Positions 45,246-57,460 of a stretch of 64,000 bases of DNA are shown here, one piece after another (positions within the stretch are counted from its first letter, which is position 1; each line of letters opens with the position of its first letter). The DNA comes from Babylonia areolata (Eukaryota > Mollusca > Gastropoda > Neogastropoda > Buccinidae): contig NC_134900.1 in NCBI RefSeq assembly GCF_041734735.1, positions 39,333,954-39,397,953 of the forward strand. The letters run 5' to 3'. Both the position numbers and the translations under genes were made by a program. The notes below the pieces were generated by a model that made no database searches, was not told the DNA's origin, and was given only the letters and a program-made list of their open reading frames with translations.

Positions 45246-45612
45246 CCGTGTAGGACCCTTGGAAAGACCTCTTGGCTGTCCTTGTGAAGGACCACTGGAA
45301 AGGCCTCTTGGCTGTTCTTGTGAAGGAACATTGGAAACGCCTCTTGGCTGTTCTTGTGAAGGATCCTTGGAAAGGCCTCTTGGCTGTTCTTGTGAAGGAT
45401 CCTTGGAAAGGCCTCTTGACTGTTCTTGTGAAGGATCCTTGGAAAGGCCTCTTGGCTGTTCTTGTGAAGGATCCTTGGAAAGGCCTCTTGGCTGTTCTTG
45501 TGAAGGATCCTTGGAAAGGCCTCTTGACTGTTCTTGTGAAGGATCCTTGGAAAGGCCTCTTGACTGTTCTTGTGAAGGATCCTTGGAAAGGCCTCTTGAC
45601 TGTTCCTGTCCA
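45246..45612. repeat. Minisatellite, unit 36 bp, about 10 copies
   Basis: The core is CTTGGAAAGGCCTCTTGGCT followed by GTTCTTGTGAAGGATC. It directly abuts the 31-bp array, sharing only GGACC(A/C) at the join. Because 36 is a multiple of 3, all frames keep a 12-residue period on both strands. No start, partner exon or domain supports translation. Confidence 0.93.
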
Positions 45613-45902
45613 GAGCATACACGGGGTATGTGATGCAACAATGTCTCTGTTGCTGTTGTTTGAGGAAAGTAATGAGGGGAACATGGTGATGATGGTGGTG
45701 GTTTTCCTCCTTTCGCCAGTAGTGGTCACTATAAGAATATTACGTCACCCGTAAAATAAAATTAAAAAACACACTTCCGTACTCAAACTAAGGGTAAGCT
45801 TTCTACAAGACAAATATGTGAAATGATATTTTTTCCTTTCAGACAAAAGTAAAAAAAAAAAAATCGAAATCAGATTATTGTGAGTTAACTATGCTAATCA
45901 TG
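45613..45902. other. 3' flank of receptor gene 1
   Basis: AT-rich sequence downstream of the receptor stop codon. An AATAAA-like AAATAAAA near 45755 lies on plus, not on the receptor strand. No other gene seen. Confidence 0.4.
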
Positions 45903-46988
45903 TTAATAGTGTTCATCTTTCTTCACGTTCGACAGCCCAGAACACGAGGAACTAGCGGACTGGTTGGGGTGAACCTGGGCCCTGCAGCAGATCCAGTTCA
46001 AGAACTCCCTCCTGAACTTGGTTCCCGTGAAGCAGTAGAGCAGGAAGTTGACGGCGCTGTTGGTGTACCACAGCAGCATGGTCAGGGCGAAGGACAACGC
46101 CTTCCTGGTCCACAGCCTGCTGCCCTGACTCTGGCGGGCGTAGCCGTAGTGATCCCAGATCAGGTAGACACACACCGGCATGGTCAGAACCAGGAAGGTG
46201 CAGGACAGAGCCAGACTCATGACGGTGGTCTTGGACGCCGTTTTCCTGCGAGCGGTGTTGATGTGTGCGGCGTTGCCATTGGTGACGGAGTGAATGGCCA
46301 TGGAGGAGGAGGCGGCGGAGGCGGTGTAGAGCGCCATAGACAGCATGACGTTACACACCATCAGGCAGCACGCCGGCATCAGAGCCAGCGTTGACCAGTC
46401 CACCCAGGCCCACACCCGGGTGATGAAGTCCCAGTACCCTGCTGACCTGAAGGTACACCTGTGTTCCCTGATGACCATACCGAACAGGAAGTGACAGTGC
46501 AGGATGCAGCCAGTGGACAGGATGGCCACGATGATGGTCCGGGTCCTGTGCAGGGAGCACGCCATCCGCATCTTGTGTGGCCGCTTGACGGCCATGGTCC
46601 GCTGCACGGTGAGGAAGGTCAACAACCAGGAGGACGAGGAGCCCGACACGTAGATCAGCCACCAGCACACCTTGCACACCACCACGTGCCAGTCGTACAT
46701 GTCCACGTGGAACGCGTAGTACAGCCACTGACGCAACACGCTGACGTACAACAAACAAAAGTCAGACACGGCAAGGGCCATAAGAATGACATGTTGTGAG
46801 GAGTTGTTGTCCTTGATACGGTGCATCACGAAGATGGTGGCGATGTTCCCGAAGCCCCCGAACACAAGAAGACATGGCGACCACGCTTTCCACAAAAATA
46901 TGGCGATTTGGTTGTCAATGGGTAGCGGTTCTTGTGTCCACAGTTGAGTGGAGGTGTTGTGAAGCCCTGTGTCTGTAGCGCTGTTCAT
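45903..46988 (-). CDS. Rhodopsin-class (class A) G-protein-coupled receptor 1
   Basis: A plasma-membrane receptor with seven helices, probably for a neuropeptide or similar small ligand. The ATG at 46988 gives 361 residues, a usual size for the family; the frame is open further up but has only a GTG. Visible elements: an extracellular sequon NTS (11-13); helix 1 with FGGFGN (43-48); helix 2 LAVSD (72-76); helix 3 starting at C105 and followed by VQRTMAV (128-134) in place of E/DRY; a partner cysteine C178 in loop 2; helix 6 with LVLTMP (266-271); and helix 7 TNSAVNFLLY (309-318) replacing NPxxY, then a basic FRREF start of the tail. The whole receptor is in one exon. A possible acceptor (GACAG|AAGG) just upstream of the ATG leaves room for a 5' exon. 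The ligand is not assigned; the molluscan receptor type resembles peptide receptors. Confidence 0.88.
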   Translation of the reverse strand: MNSATDTGLHNTSTQLWTQEPLPIDNQIAIFLWKAWSPCLLVFGGFGNIATIFVMHRIKDNNSSQHVILMALAVSDFCLLYVSVLRQWLYYAFHVDMYDWHVVVCKVCWWLIYVSGSSSSWLLTFLTVQRTMAVKRPHKMRMACSLHRTRTIIVAILSTGCILHCHFLFGMVIREHRCTFRSAGYWDFITRVWAWVDWSTLALMPACCLMVCNVMLSMALYTASAASSSMAIHSVTNGNAAHINTARRKTASKTTVMSLALSCTFLVLTMPVCVYLIWDHYGYARQSQGSRLWTRKALSFALTMLLWYTNSAVNFLLYCFTGTKFRREFLNWICCRAQVHPNQSASSSCSGLSNVKKDEHY

Positions 46989-48060
46989 GTTGTTGGCTGT
47001 CGTTTTCACTTCCGGTCCGTGCTCATCCTTCTGTCAAAGTAACAAGGTATGGTTAACCACACACAGCAAAAAACTGTTTTACTTTCTCCACAAAGAGATT
47101 CCAGTTATGTTACAGTTGGGTTACATATCTGACATTATTTCAACATAGTTATACATCCATTGAAACTAGCCCTCACTGCCTTCCCTCTTTCCATCCACAG
47201 TTGGTTTCTTTCTGGCCTTTCATCGGCATGTCTTTGCAGCCTGTCTTGCGTTCCATTTGGTTTAGAGTTGTGCACATGTGTCTAAGTCCTGAGTGAAAGC
47301 CCTTCAATTTGCCCCACACAAGATTCAGCGCAATGTAAATACATTATTAGGATTATCTATTATCATCATACGCTCTTTCAACTGCAGAAGTTAGTTAGAC
47401 AGTTAGTTAGTTTGCTATTGGGTATATTTTGAAGCTCTATATGCTGTACAATAGCACTAAAAGCATTCACTCAAAGACTCCCACACAAACATACGCATAT
47501 AATTCACAATAATTAAGACAGGACATGTGTGTGGACAATTAAAAAGAAATCATGCCATAAAGTGAGTCAAATAACATAGAGAAGGTAGGCCTAATTGCGA
47601 ACAGTGTGCAATTGCGAACAGTTCCTATACCGCCCCACTTCGAAACGTTCACACAACACACATTTCACAATTTAACGTCTGCCTTGCTCTCGTTCAGACA
47701 CCTTGATGAATATCCATTTCCAAAACCCAGTCACACATCAGATATGTCCAGCAATTTCCTCTTTCTTCTCTTCGCGCACCACTGCCGACCAAGTTGACAA
47801 ACGTGCTCTCAAAATACTAAAAATCAAGGGAAGCGATTAGAAATATTCTAACTTTGACATGGTTTGATACAGCTGATTTGACTGGATATGTTCGATGAAC
47901 TGTGCATTTCCAGTGCTGGGACAATTGAAGACAGCATGCTGGTGACAGACCAGAACATGTTTTCACAGGAAGAATGTCGTCTGCAATCAGACCCTGGGAT
48001 ATTTTGACCTGAGCCATTTGCGAACGAACGGTGTTGCACAGCCACCGAGCGCTCTCTAAA
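46989..48060. other. Upstream flank of receptor gene 1; no other gene
   Basis: Unique AT-rich sequence. It should contain the promoter and any 5' exon of receptor 1, but no clear TATA box or exon border can be defended. Confidence 0.4.
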
Positions 48061-48100
48061 GGGTGTGTTTGTGTGTGATGGGGGGAGGGGGGGGGGTTAA

Positions 48101-48142
<42 letters not shown>

Positions 48143-48145
48143 TCA
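48061..48145. repeat. G-run and (GT)n microsatellite
   Basis: GGGGGGAGGGGGGGGG near 48080-48096, then GTGTGT at 48103-48141. Confidence 0.9.
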
Positions 48146-48889
48146 AAACCAACAATACAACAGTCTGGTGCGATGTTCCAATAGTAATAATATATCAGTT
48201 CAAGACCTGCTGTTTAAATTCCCACATGTACCCAACCCATCGTTTACAATCACACTTGCCCATCCCCATTTAGCCTCATGCTCCCTGCTATAAAAAAAAA
48301 CGTTGAAAAAAAAGGAGCAGACGAAATTTTCCAGCTGAAACCAGTCGGAGAAAGCCTTCAAAAACCAGAAGAGCTACATTTGACAATCGTACAACCTGTT
48401 ATCTGTGCAATACGCACGCTGAGCTGGTCGCTTCGACTAGATCGTTCACAGTTAGGCCTACGTGCTGTGTAACGAAGTTCTTCCATCCCAGACATGTTTC
48501 TCATTATTGGATGAACCATAAACTAACGTGACACAACCTGCTGATTTCATCTCATGATTCTTTGAGGGGGTCAACGCTGACAACTCACTCTTTACCACAA
48601 TAAATTAGCAGCAGTGTAACTGCCTCCATATTCCATGAACCGAATCAGAATTAGTGAGTGACTGTAGCCTATTAGGCCTGGTGATCCGATGGATGTTTGT
48701 TTTGTTGTTGTTGTTAGTTTGTTTTTCTTTCTTTCGTCACAGTTATCAACACATCAGGCTGATTTGTAAGTATGTCCTGCTTCTAATTCACGTCGTGTGT
48801 TTGCAATTGTCGGAGATGCTGTCTCGTGTTGACTCGTTCTCTCGATCCATGCAGGCATAGCAGACACACATTCAACACGCCAGAGTGCT
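48146..48889. other. No gene recognised
   Basis: Unique sequence without a supported exon or element. Confidence 0.4.
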
Positions 48890-49240
48890 TGTGGTAAGAG
48901 ATGGATAGCTCTACAAAAAGCTATAGTACAATAAAGTACAGAACACTATAGTAGGTAAGAGATGGATAGCCTCTACAAAAAGCTATAGTACAGTAAAGTA
49001 CAGTATACTATAGTAGGTAAGAGATGGATAGCCTCTACAAAAAGGTACAGTAAAGTACAGTACACTATAGTACAGTACAGTACAGCGCAGTTCAGCTCAG
49101 CACAGCACAGTACAGTACAGTACAGCACAGTACAGCTCAGCGCAGTACAGTACAGTACAGCACAGTACAGTACAGTACAGCACAGTTCAGCTCAGCGCAG
49201 TACAGCACAGCACGGTACAGCACAGTACAGCACATTCCGG
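48890..49240. repeat. Tandem repeat: ~62 bp x3, then (CAGTA)n/(CAGCA)n
   Basis: Three units with GTAAGAGATGGATAGCCTCT and ACAAAAAGCTATAGTACAGT. These pass into a degenerate pentamer field ACAGTACAGTACAGCACAGT, which seems to have grown out of the end of the larger unit. Confidence 0.9.
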
Positions 49241-50114
49241 CAATGACGGTATGTTAATGACGGGGATACCTCCAGTGGCTTTACTATGAAATATGGCTGT
49301 CGGTTCAAAACAGAGAGATCTCAGTGTGAGGGGATTCCCTATAGTGTCCCTATGTCTCTGTCCATCTATACCTTCCAGCCATCTCAAACTCTTTTTTCAA
49401 ACGGTGACACGAACTGAAAGTACAATGCAAGGTGTAACCTATAGACCGTTAATCAGGGAACATATTTTTCAGAGTCCTCCAGTCCTGAAATGTGTGTGTG
49501 TGTGTGTGTGTGTGTAATACAAAGATACAGACCGACAGGCGTCTGCATACAGAGCGTCTGTTGGTCCACGTCTGACCACACTTTTCAGCCCGTGGCCGGC
49601 TCATCCACTGAGTTGGGTGTGCAATGAGATCATATGGGAAGACTGCAACCCCACGGTAGATGGTCGTCCACTTCACAGATGCCTCTTTGAAAGCATTACT
49701 TAATTATTCAATTTCCTGACCAACACTGCAGTGTCTGTATCTCTCGGACCTGACAGACGCCGCCACAGGCGATATCATGAAAGGAAAACACACAGAATGC
49801 CTCGCACACCTGCCTCTCTCAGCTACACAACGAACCAACTAAATATAGGCATACGAGCCAGAGAGAGAGGGAGAGGGAGGGAGTGAGAGAGACGGAGGGA
49901 GGGGGGAGGAGGAGGCGGTCACAATACCGTTCATTTACAAGTCCCGAATGTAAACTTACGTAACACCAGTCACATTGAGAGAGACTGAGTTCGTAACACG
50001 GAAGAAGAAAACAGAACACGTTGATTCAGAGCTGACATTAAATACACAGTGCACGCCAATGGAGGGGGCGGGAGTCTTCTTGTGAGCATGCATGCCCGTT
50101 GTTGTGTTTTCACA

Positions 50115-50149
<35 letters not shown>

Positions 50150-50154
50150 GCGTA

Positions 50155-50195
<41 letters not shown>

Positions 50196-50685
50196 ACGCG
50201 CGTAAATTGTATGTGCGCGCGTGCATTTGTCTGTACGCGTATATAAATGAACGAACATGGCTTTATTTTTCAGATAAATGTGCGCACGTTCGACCTCAAT
50301 TAGACAAGTGTTTGTGGGGGAAGAGACAGACAGACAGACAGAGACTGAGAGAGATATGAAGTTAATTATACTGAATTGATTTGTTCAGTATTTTCAGTCA
50401 TGACAAACGGTGTGTGTGTGTGTGTTTGTGTGCATGCGTGCGTGCGTGCGTGCGTGTGTGTAAGTGTGTATTGGTCTGTCTGTGTGTCAGGGTGTGTCTT
50501 TGTGTGTGTGTGTGTGTGTGTGTGTGCGGGAGTTTGTGTGGGAACGTATTATTTGTCCGTGTGTCTGTGTGTCTGTGTTGTCTTTCTGTGTCTGTGGAAG
50601 CGACGTGTAACGACCTACAATTACTCACTGTACTTCCTTTGTTCTTCTGAAAGTCGATGGACACCCTGTCTGCCACACACACCAA

Positions 50686-50723
<38 letters not shown>

Positions 50724-50767
50724 ATCTATCTGTCTGGCTAACTACTTGTATATTGACATGTAGACTA

Positions 50768-50806
<39 letters not shown>

Positions 50807-50847
50807 CAATCTATCTGTCTGGCTAACTACTTGTATATTGCCATCTA

Positions 50848-50897
<50 letters not shown>

Positions 50898-51270
50898 GTG
50901 TTGTTTTGTGTGTGTGTTTATGCATGAATGACTGTGTATGCGTGTGTGTACCAACGTGTGTGTCTATGCGTGTGTGTGTGCGTTGATCAGTCAATAATTC
51001 AACGTCTATTCATTTAAGTGTGCGTGTGTGTACGCGAGCATGCATGCCTGTGTGCGTGTATGTTTCGCGATCGATATCCGCACTGTCAATTTACTGGGGT
51101 TAAAGGTTAAAGAAAAATAAAGGAATCTTTTTTAACGCTGCAGTTCCCAGCTGACTGACGTCCTGCAGATCTAATTATCACCTTCCATTGATCATCAACT
51201 GTCACACGTTCTCTGTCACTTGTCAAATGGCAGAAACAATACCATCACTGTTCCTCCGTTGCATCGAAGC
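49241..51270. repeat. Microsatellite-rich region, no gene
   Basis: (GT)n at about 49492-49515, 50117-50147, 50158-50192, 50412-50430, 50505-50526 and 50850-50895; (CT)n/(CA)n at 50686-50722; (CA)n at 50772-50804; GA-rich sequence at 49860-49915. A ~35-bp segment with ATCTATCTGTCTGGCTAACT occurs twice (about 50724 and 50810), each flanked by CA/GT repeats. No exon recognised. Confidence 0.85.
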
Positions 51271-52410
51271 AGGCAGGTATGAAGCCTTCAAAGAACAAAT
51301 CCGCAAAATGAACTGGAAGATAACCAGCCTTCAAAGAACAAGTGCACCAAATGAACTGGAAGATAACAAACCACCCTTCAAAGAACAAGTGCACCAAATG
51401 AACTGGAAGATAACAAACCACCCTTCAAAGAACAAGTGCACCAAATGAACTGGAAGATAACAAACCACCCTTCAAAGAACAAATCCGCAAAATGAACTGG
51501 AAGATAACCACCCTTCAAAGAACAAGTGCACCAAATGGACTGGAAGATAACAACGAGCCTTCAAAGAACAAGTGCACCAAATGGACTGGAAGATAACAAA
51601 CCAGCCTTCAAAGAACAAGTGCACCAAATGAACTGGAAGATAACAACCACCCTTCAAAGAACAAGTGCACCAAATGGACTGGAAGATAACAAACCACCCT
51701 TCAAAGAACAAGTGCACCAAATGGACTGGAAGATAACAACGAGCCTTCAAAGAACAAGTGCACCAAATGGACTGGAAGATAACAACGAGCCTTCAAAGAA
51801 CAAGTGCACCAAATGGACTGGAAGATAACAAACCACCCTTCAAAGAACAAGTGCACCAAATGGACTGGAAGATAACAAACCACCCTTCAAAGAACAAGTG
51901 CACCAAATGGACTGGAAGATAACAACGAGCCTTCAAAGAACAAGTGCACCAAATGGACTGGAAGATAACCACCCTTCAAAGAACAAGTGCACCAAATGGA
52001 CTGGAAGATAACAAACCAGCCTTCAAAGAACAAGTGCACCAAATGAACTGGAAGATAACAACCACCCTTCAAAGAACAAGTGCACCAAATGGACTGGAAG
52101 ATAACAAACCACCCTTCAAAGAACAAGTGCACCAAATGGACTGGAAGATAACAAACCACCCTTCAAAGAACAAGTGCACCAAATGGACTGGAAGATAACA
52201 ACCATCCTTCAAAGAACAAGTGCACCAATTGGACTGGAAGATAACAAACCACCCTTCAAAGAACAAGTGCACCAAATGGACTGGAAGATAACAACGAGCC
52301 TTCAAAGAACAAGTGCACCAAATGGACTGGAAGATAACAAACGAGCCTTCAAAGAACAAGTGCACCAAATGGACTGGAAGATAACAAACGAGCCTTCAAA
52401 GAACAGATGT
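51271..52410. repeat. Minisatellite, unit ~47 bp, about 24 copies
   Basis: The core is CCTTCAAAGAACAAGTGCAC followed by CAAATG(G/A)ACTGGAAGATAACAA and a CCAC/CGAG joiner. Unit length varies from 43 to 48 bp. Short open frames here are by-products. Confidence 0.94.
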
Positions 52411-53275
52411 ACGAAAATGGCTGGAAAGATTACAACTAACGTAAACCATAAACGTCATTCTTGATTCAGAGCGTAAGCATCCTTCGTTGTCTTCAGTCGA
52501 GACAAAGCGCCGTTCTATATTTGTACAAGGAAACATCCTTCTTTGTTTTAACTGAACACACGGACATCAGCCCATTTCCATACACCAGAAGCGTCTGTTG
52601 TTGTTAGCAGAGGCACGAACGCAATTCATATTCGTAAAACGGTGTTTGCTATCAGAATCAGAATCAAATTTGATTGTCAATTTAATCTTATCAAGGTTTG
52701 CAGGACACAAATACACAGTCACACACACCACACGCATAGAACTACGAACAGATAAAACAAAACAAAACTAGAACAAAGAAATTGACGTAATTCTCCATGC
52801 GATGACGTTTCGGGCAGCAGCGAGAAACACATGTTCCAAACATTCCTACAAGTTTGTCTTCCAGCATCAGCTGATTGGCTTTAATTGTAGCTGGAAGGCA
52901 TTTTTGTCGAATTTTGTCATAATGAATTTTTCACTAATTTATTTCTACAGTTCACAATATGGGTACTGTTGGGGATTAATTTCATTTTGTTTCAGAATGT
53001 CCCCAAAATACTGTAATACGAAATAAATTGATACCACATAAATATAAATCACATATGTCAATGTACGGTTTATGCAGTTTATTCAGAGCTGGGAAGAAAA
53101 CACAACTTAATCTAAGTAAATTCATAAAACTTGGAAAGGTTGTGTAACTTTTGTCACATTTAAAACATACTTGTCAGTCAGTATGTTTAAGTTTGATTTG
53201 TTTTGTTGCAAATCATCATTAGCACGTGTGTGTGTTTGCTTGCGTGGGTGTGCGTTTTTGCGTGTTTCGGAGACA
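52411..53275. other. No gene recognised
   Basis: AT-rich unique sequence, with ATCAGAATCAGAATC near 52655. No exon supported. Confidence 0.4.
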
Positions 53276-53368
53276 TCGTTGGACTGAAGTTGTGATTCAG
53301 TGATTATGTATTGTTATTGAATCCTCCACACCCCAAAAGGATTAAATTTCTTTGAATCTTTGAATCGT
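53276..53368 (+). mobile_element. Possible LINE 3' tail
   Basis: GAATCCTCCACACCCCAAAA then AGGATTAAATTTCTTTGAATCTTTGAATC resembles the octamer-repeat 3' tails (TTTGAATC)n of CR1-like LINEs. No coding part is preserved. Weak evidence. Confidence 0.35.
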
Positions 53369-53949
53369 TCCAACAGTTCCAACACGTCCCACAGTTCACA
53401 GTTATCTAAGATGAGATATTCATCCTCAGTTGTTTGACATAGAAGGCACAGTCTCGTTTCTTTAGGGATGTATTGTATGATTACGACACGATATTCTTAA
53501 TGTTTTTGATTATGATTGAGAAGCGCCGTGTTGTTCCAAGACGCATCAGACGTCATTCCAAAGACAGAAACGTCATCGTCTGTGCAGCAGAAGTATTCAT
53601 TCTATGTCGTTCCTGTTTTTGGACAAGCAGCCATCTTTGTTTTGTTGGATCACAAGTAAGTGTGCCATATTTTGTTTTTGTTGTGTAGACACACGTACAA
53701 CAGTGTTCATTGCTAGTAGTAGTAGTAGTAGTGGTGGTGGTGGTGATGGTGGTAGTATTATCATTATCATTATTATTGTTGTTATTGAACATCTCGTTTG
53801 GGATTCAGAAACCGGCTTTTTGCAGATGACTGTATCGTGTACAGAGAGATCACATCCCAGGCTGACTGTATAAAGATCTCTGTCAGTTAGATGGCTGGGA
53901 GAAGACCTGGGGAGAGGGGGGGGGGGGGGTCCATACACAGAAATATATG
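53369..53949. repeat. Spacer with (AGT)n/(GGT)n/(ATT)n and a G run
   Basis: AGTAGTAGTAGTGGTGGTGG at about 53713-53755 with ATTATC triplets to 53785; GGGGGGGGGGG near 53918. No gene seen. Confidence 0.8.
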
Positions 53950-56900
53950 ATCCTCGGTATCAGCAGAGCTCGTTATCCCAGTGAGAAGCAATACAAAATG
54001 ACACTCCTTGATCCAACAACATCAGCAGAGAGAACATCACACACACAGATTTTCGGGATATCATAGACAGAAAACAAGCACCTGCAAAATTCAAACTCCT
54101 GCAACGCTGCGTTATTCTTTAGGAAGACAATAATTTGTAGACACAGACTTGGTAATTTGTGAGATTTAATATATCTCAGAAAAGATCGATGAAGTAACAA
54201 AAACGTTACTCAAGACAACAACAAGAGAAGTAACTCCTAACCCTATCAACAGACAAGGAAGATAACTATCAAAGCAAACTCGAATGACGTAAGTTCCGCG
54301 AGTCGCTACACAACTCCCTTCCCAGCAGAGTACAACTACATAGCGAAATGCTTGACAATCTTGAAAACAACAAAACTGAATTCAGAGTCATTGAAATCTT
54401 GGTGGCAGGCGTGAAATGCGCCCTGAACGTGTTGAGACTGGAGGATGATCTCTGGTAGGAGATGATGATGGTTTGATGGATGGTTCTGCAGACTCTGCTG
54501 CAGAGGATGTTGTCTTTGGTGATGAGGGTGAAACGTCAGTACCAGGGGAAACCACAGTCTTGCGCTCTGAAGTGAAGGGTGACGTGACAAAAGCAGCTTT
54601 GAGACGGTCCACAGACACCTTCTCTTTACGGCCCTTGATGTCAAGGGTGTAGAACTTGTCATCAGTGTCTATGATGCGGTATGGGCCGTCATAGGGTCGT
54701 TGGAGTGGGTGGCAGTGGGCATCCTTGTCTGACATACACGAACCCAGTGGAGGCCAGGTTTGAAGGAACGTGGACAGGCTGCTTTCCATCGTACGTTGGA
54801 GCTGGTGGTAGCACAGTACGGTTTGTTGCAGATGTTTGACGAACATCGAGTCTGGTTCCATGGTGCGTGCATCCAATGGTTGAAGAAATTCACCTGGAAG
54901 GCGAAGAGTTGAGCCATAGACGAATTCAGCAGGGGAACATCCAGGGTCCACCTGCCATGAAGAACATATCCCCAAAAGGACCAAGGGCAGTTCATTAAAC
55001 CAGTCAGGGGTGGTAGTACGTGCCTTGAGTGCTGCCTTCAGTTGACGGTGGAAACGTTCAACCATGCCATTTGCCTGTGGATGGTAGGCTGTGGTTGTGT
55101 GAACTTCAACGCCCAAAAGTTTGTTGCACTCAGCCCAGAGCACTGAGGTGAACTGCTTTCCTTGATCAGAGGTAATGTCCTCAGGAACACCAAACCTGGC
55201 AACCCAGGGGTGTACAAGAGCAGTAGCACAAGTAAAGGCATGGGCGTCAGGAAGAGGAATGGCTTCTGCCCACCTGGTGAAGTGGTCAATGATGGTGAAC
55301 AAGTAGGTCATACCTTGACTGGCCGGCAGTGGTCCTACAAGGTCCACATGAAGACTGCAAAACCTGGCAGTTGGAGGTGGGCGTTCCACCAGTGGTGCCC
55401 GTGTGTGTCGATGAATCTTGGAGGACTGACAGGGATGGCATTCCTTGCACCATTTGCGGATGTCGCGCTTCATGCCATGCCACACAAAGCGTTGGGTGAT
55501 GGCTTGTTTTTTGGGCGTGGAACTGCATGTGAGAGTCCATGGATTTGATCAAAAACTGGGCGAGTCCAGGAAGTTGGCAAAACTGGCCGTGTGACACCAG
55601 TGGATGTATCACACAGCACAGCTGATGTGCCAAACTGGATGTCTTGAAGTTTGAGGCCAGTGGTAGCTGCTCGATAGGAGTCCATCTCACCAGACTGGAC
55701 TTGGTCTTGAGCAAGTTGACTGAAGCTGCTGATAGAGAAACAGCTCTGTTCCTCAGAGTTGGAGTTGATGCTGAAGCGTGAAGAGGCATCAGCCACGACA
55801 TTGAACTTGCCAGTGATGTACTGGATGTCAGTGGTGAACTCAGCTGTGTAGGAGAGGTGTCTCGTTTGTCGAGGAGAGCGTTCAGTTTGACTCCTGAGTG
55901 CAGACACAAGTGGCTTGTGGTCAGTGTACAGTGAAAGGTTGTCCCTCCAGAAAGTGTCTGAAATGTTTGATCGCACTGTAGAAGTTCACGATAGAAGGCG
56001 TTGTATTTCTTCTCTGTTTCAGAAAGTTTTCAAGAGAAGAAAGTGAGAGGTACCCAGGACTGACCCTGTTTCTGTTCAAGCTGGGCACTCAAAGCTGTGT
56101 TGGAAGCGTCGACTGTGAGGCTTATTGGTGCATCTGGATGAGGATGATGTAGAAGCACAACTTCTTTCAGAGCTTCCTTGGCTTTTTCAAACACAGTTTG
56201 ACAAGGCTCAAACCAATGAATAGTTTGTCCTTTACCACTTGCCTGAGCGTGGAGTGGGGCCAGAATGTCGGCAACATGTGGAATGAAACGATGATAGTAG
56301 TTCATCATTCCAAGGAACCTTTGAAGAGCTGAGCGATCAGTGGGGGGAGCGCAGTCTTGAAGAGCAGCCACTCGGTCTGGAAGTGGACGTATCCCCTGAG
56401 CAGTGACGCGGTGGCCAAGGAAATCCAGTTCACAAACACTGAAGATACACTTAACTTTGTTGATAACCAGTCCATTAGCAGAAAGTAGCTGGAAAAGTTG
56501 ACTGAGGTGTTCAAGGTGTTCTTTGTGTGAGTGACTGGCCACAAAAATGTCATCAATGTAGACAAAGGTGAACGGTATGTCCCGAAGGATGCCATCCATC
56601 AGTCACTGGAATGCCTGAGCAGCATTCTTGAGGCCGATGGGCATGCAAATGAACTCCCAGTCTGAAAGGTGTGATGATGGCTGTTTTTGCAACAGAAGAT
56701 GGCGCCACAGGAATTTGATGGTAGCCCCTGACCAAATCAATCTTGGAGAAGATTTTGCATCCTGTGAGGATATTGTTGAAATCTTGGAAATGAGGCAAGG
56801 GACAGTGATCATCTTTGGTAGCAGCATTCAGTTGTCTGTAGTCACCACAGGTCGCCATTGGCCCCCCGCTTTGAGAACCACATGGAGGGGTGAAGACCAC

Positions 56901-57445
56901 GGTGAGTTTGACTGACGTATGATGCCCATCTGTTCCATCTTCAAGAATTCAGCTTTTGCAGTGGTCAGTTTTTCTGGACTCAGGCGTCGAGCACGAGCAT
57001 GGACTGGCGGTCCATGTGTAATGATGTGATGTTCCACACCATGTTTATTGATGGTAGAGTCAAAACGTGGAGTGAGTAACTCTGGGAACTGATGGAGAAG
57101 GTCAGAGTACTCGTTGTGTGGATGAAGTGATAGACCTGCAAGGGTCATGGAGGAATCAGTGCTCTTGAGGAAAACAGAGGCATTGTCAAGGGACAGAAGG
57201 TGCTTGCCCTTAAGGTCGATGACAAGTTCATGAGCAATGAAGAAATCAGCACCAAGAATGGGGCGAGTAACATCAGCGAGATGAAACTCGTGTGTGTACA
57301 CATGATTGGGCCTAATTTCCAAAGGGATGTTGCGTTTGCCCCAGGTTTTAATGGAAGTTCCAATAGCAGCAGAGAGTGGTATGGAAGGTGGATTGATAAC
57401 TGTCAAAGCAAACTCGAATGACGTAAGTTCCGCGAGTCGCTACAC
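53950..57445 (-). mobile_element. Ty3/gypsy (Metaviridae) LTR retrotransposon fossil, broken
   Basis: A minus-strand pol region of an LTR retrotransposon. In transcription order the parts seen are the end of the aspartic protease, reverse transcriptase (with the YIDDIF active-site motif), RNase H, and a long integrase segment with a core rich in conserved residues and a C-terminal tail. This protease-RT-RNase H-integrase order defines the Ty3/gypsy group. The gag side is missing. The reading frame is broken in roughly half a dozen places. A polypurine stretch and the TGTAGCGACT start of a putative 3' LTR lie near 54310, with the LTR running toward lower coordinates; its far end is uncertain. 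A ~51-bp near-identical direct repeat marks both sides (54261-54311 and 57395-57445). I judge it moderately young by the repeat identity. Confidence 0.85.
54261..54311 (-). repeat. Direct repeat, start of putative 3' LTR of the Ty3/gypsy fossil
   Basis: Contains GACGTAAGTTCCGCGAGTCG on plus. It matches 57395-57445 except for one base. On minus it begins TGTAGCGACT after a polypurine stretch, as expected for an LTR start. Confidence 0.65.
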
Positions 57446-57460
57446 TATCCCATTCCCAGC
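57395..57460 (-). repeat. Direct repeat at the 5' side of the Ty3/gypsy fossil
   Basis: The same ~51 bp as at 54261, followed outward by a sequence resembling the polypurine tract (GGCTGGGAATGGGA on minus). This suggests the outer side is not plain host flank but the end of another copy of the family. Confidence 0.55.

Noticed and set aside
46351-46799. Open frames on plus and in other minus frames over receptor 1
   Set aside because: Shadow frames of the GC-rich receptor coding sequence; no independent features.
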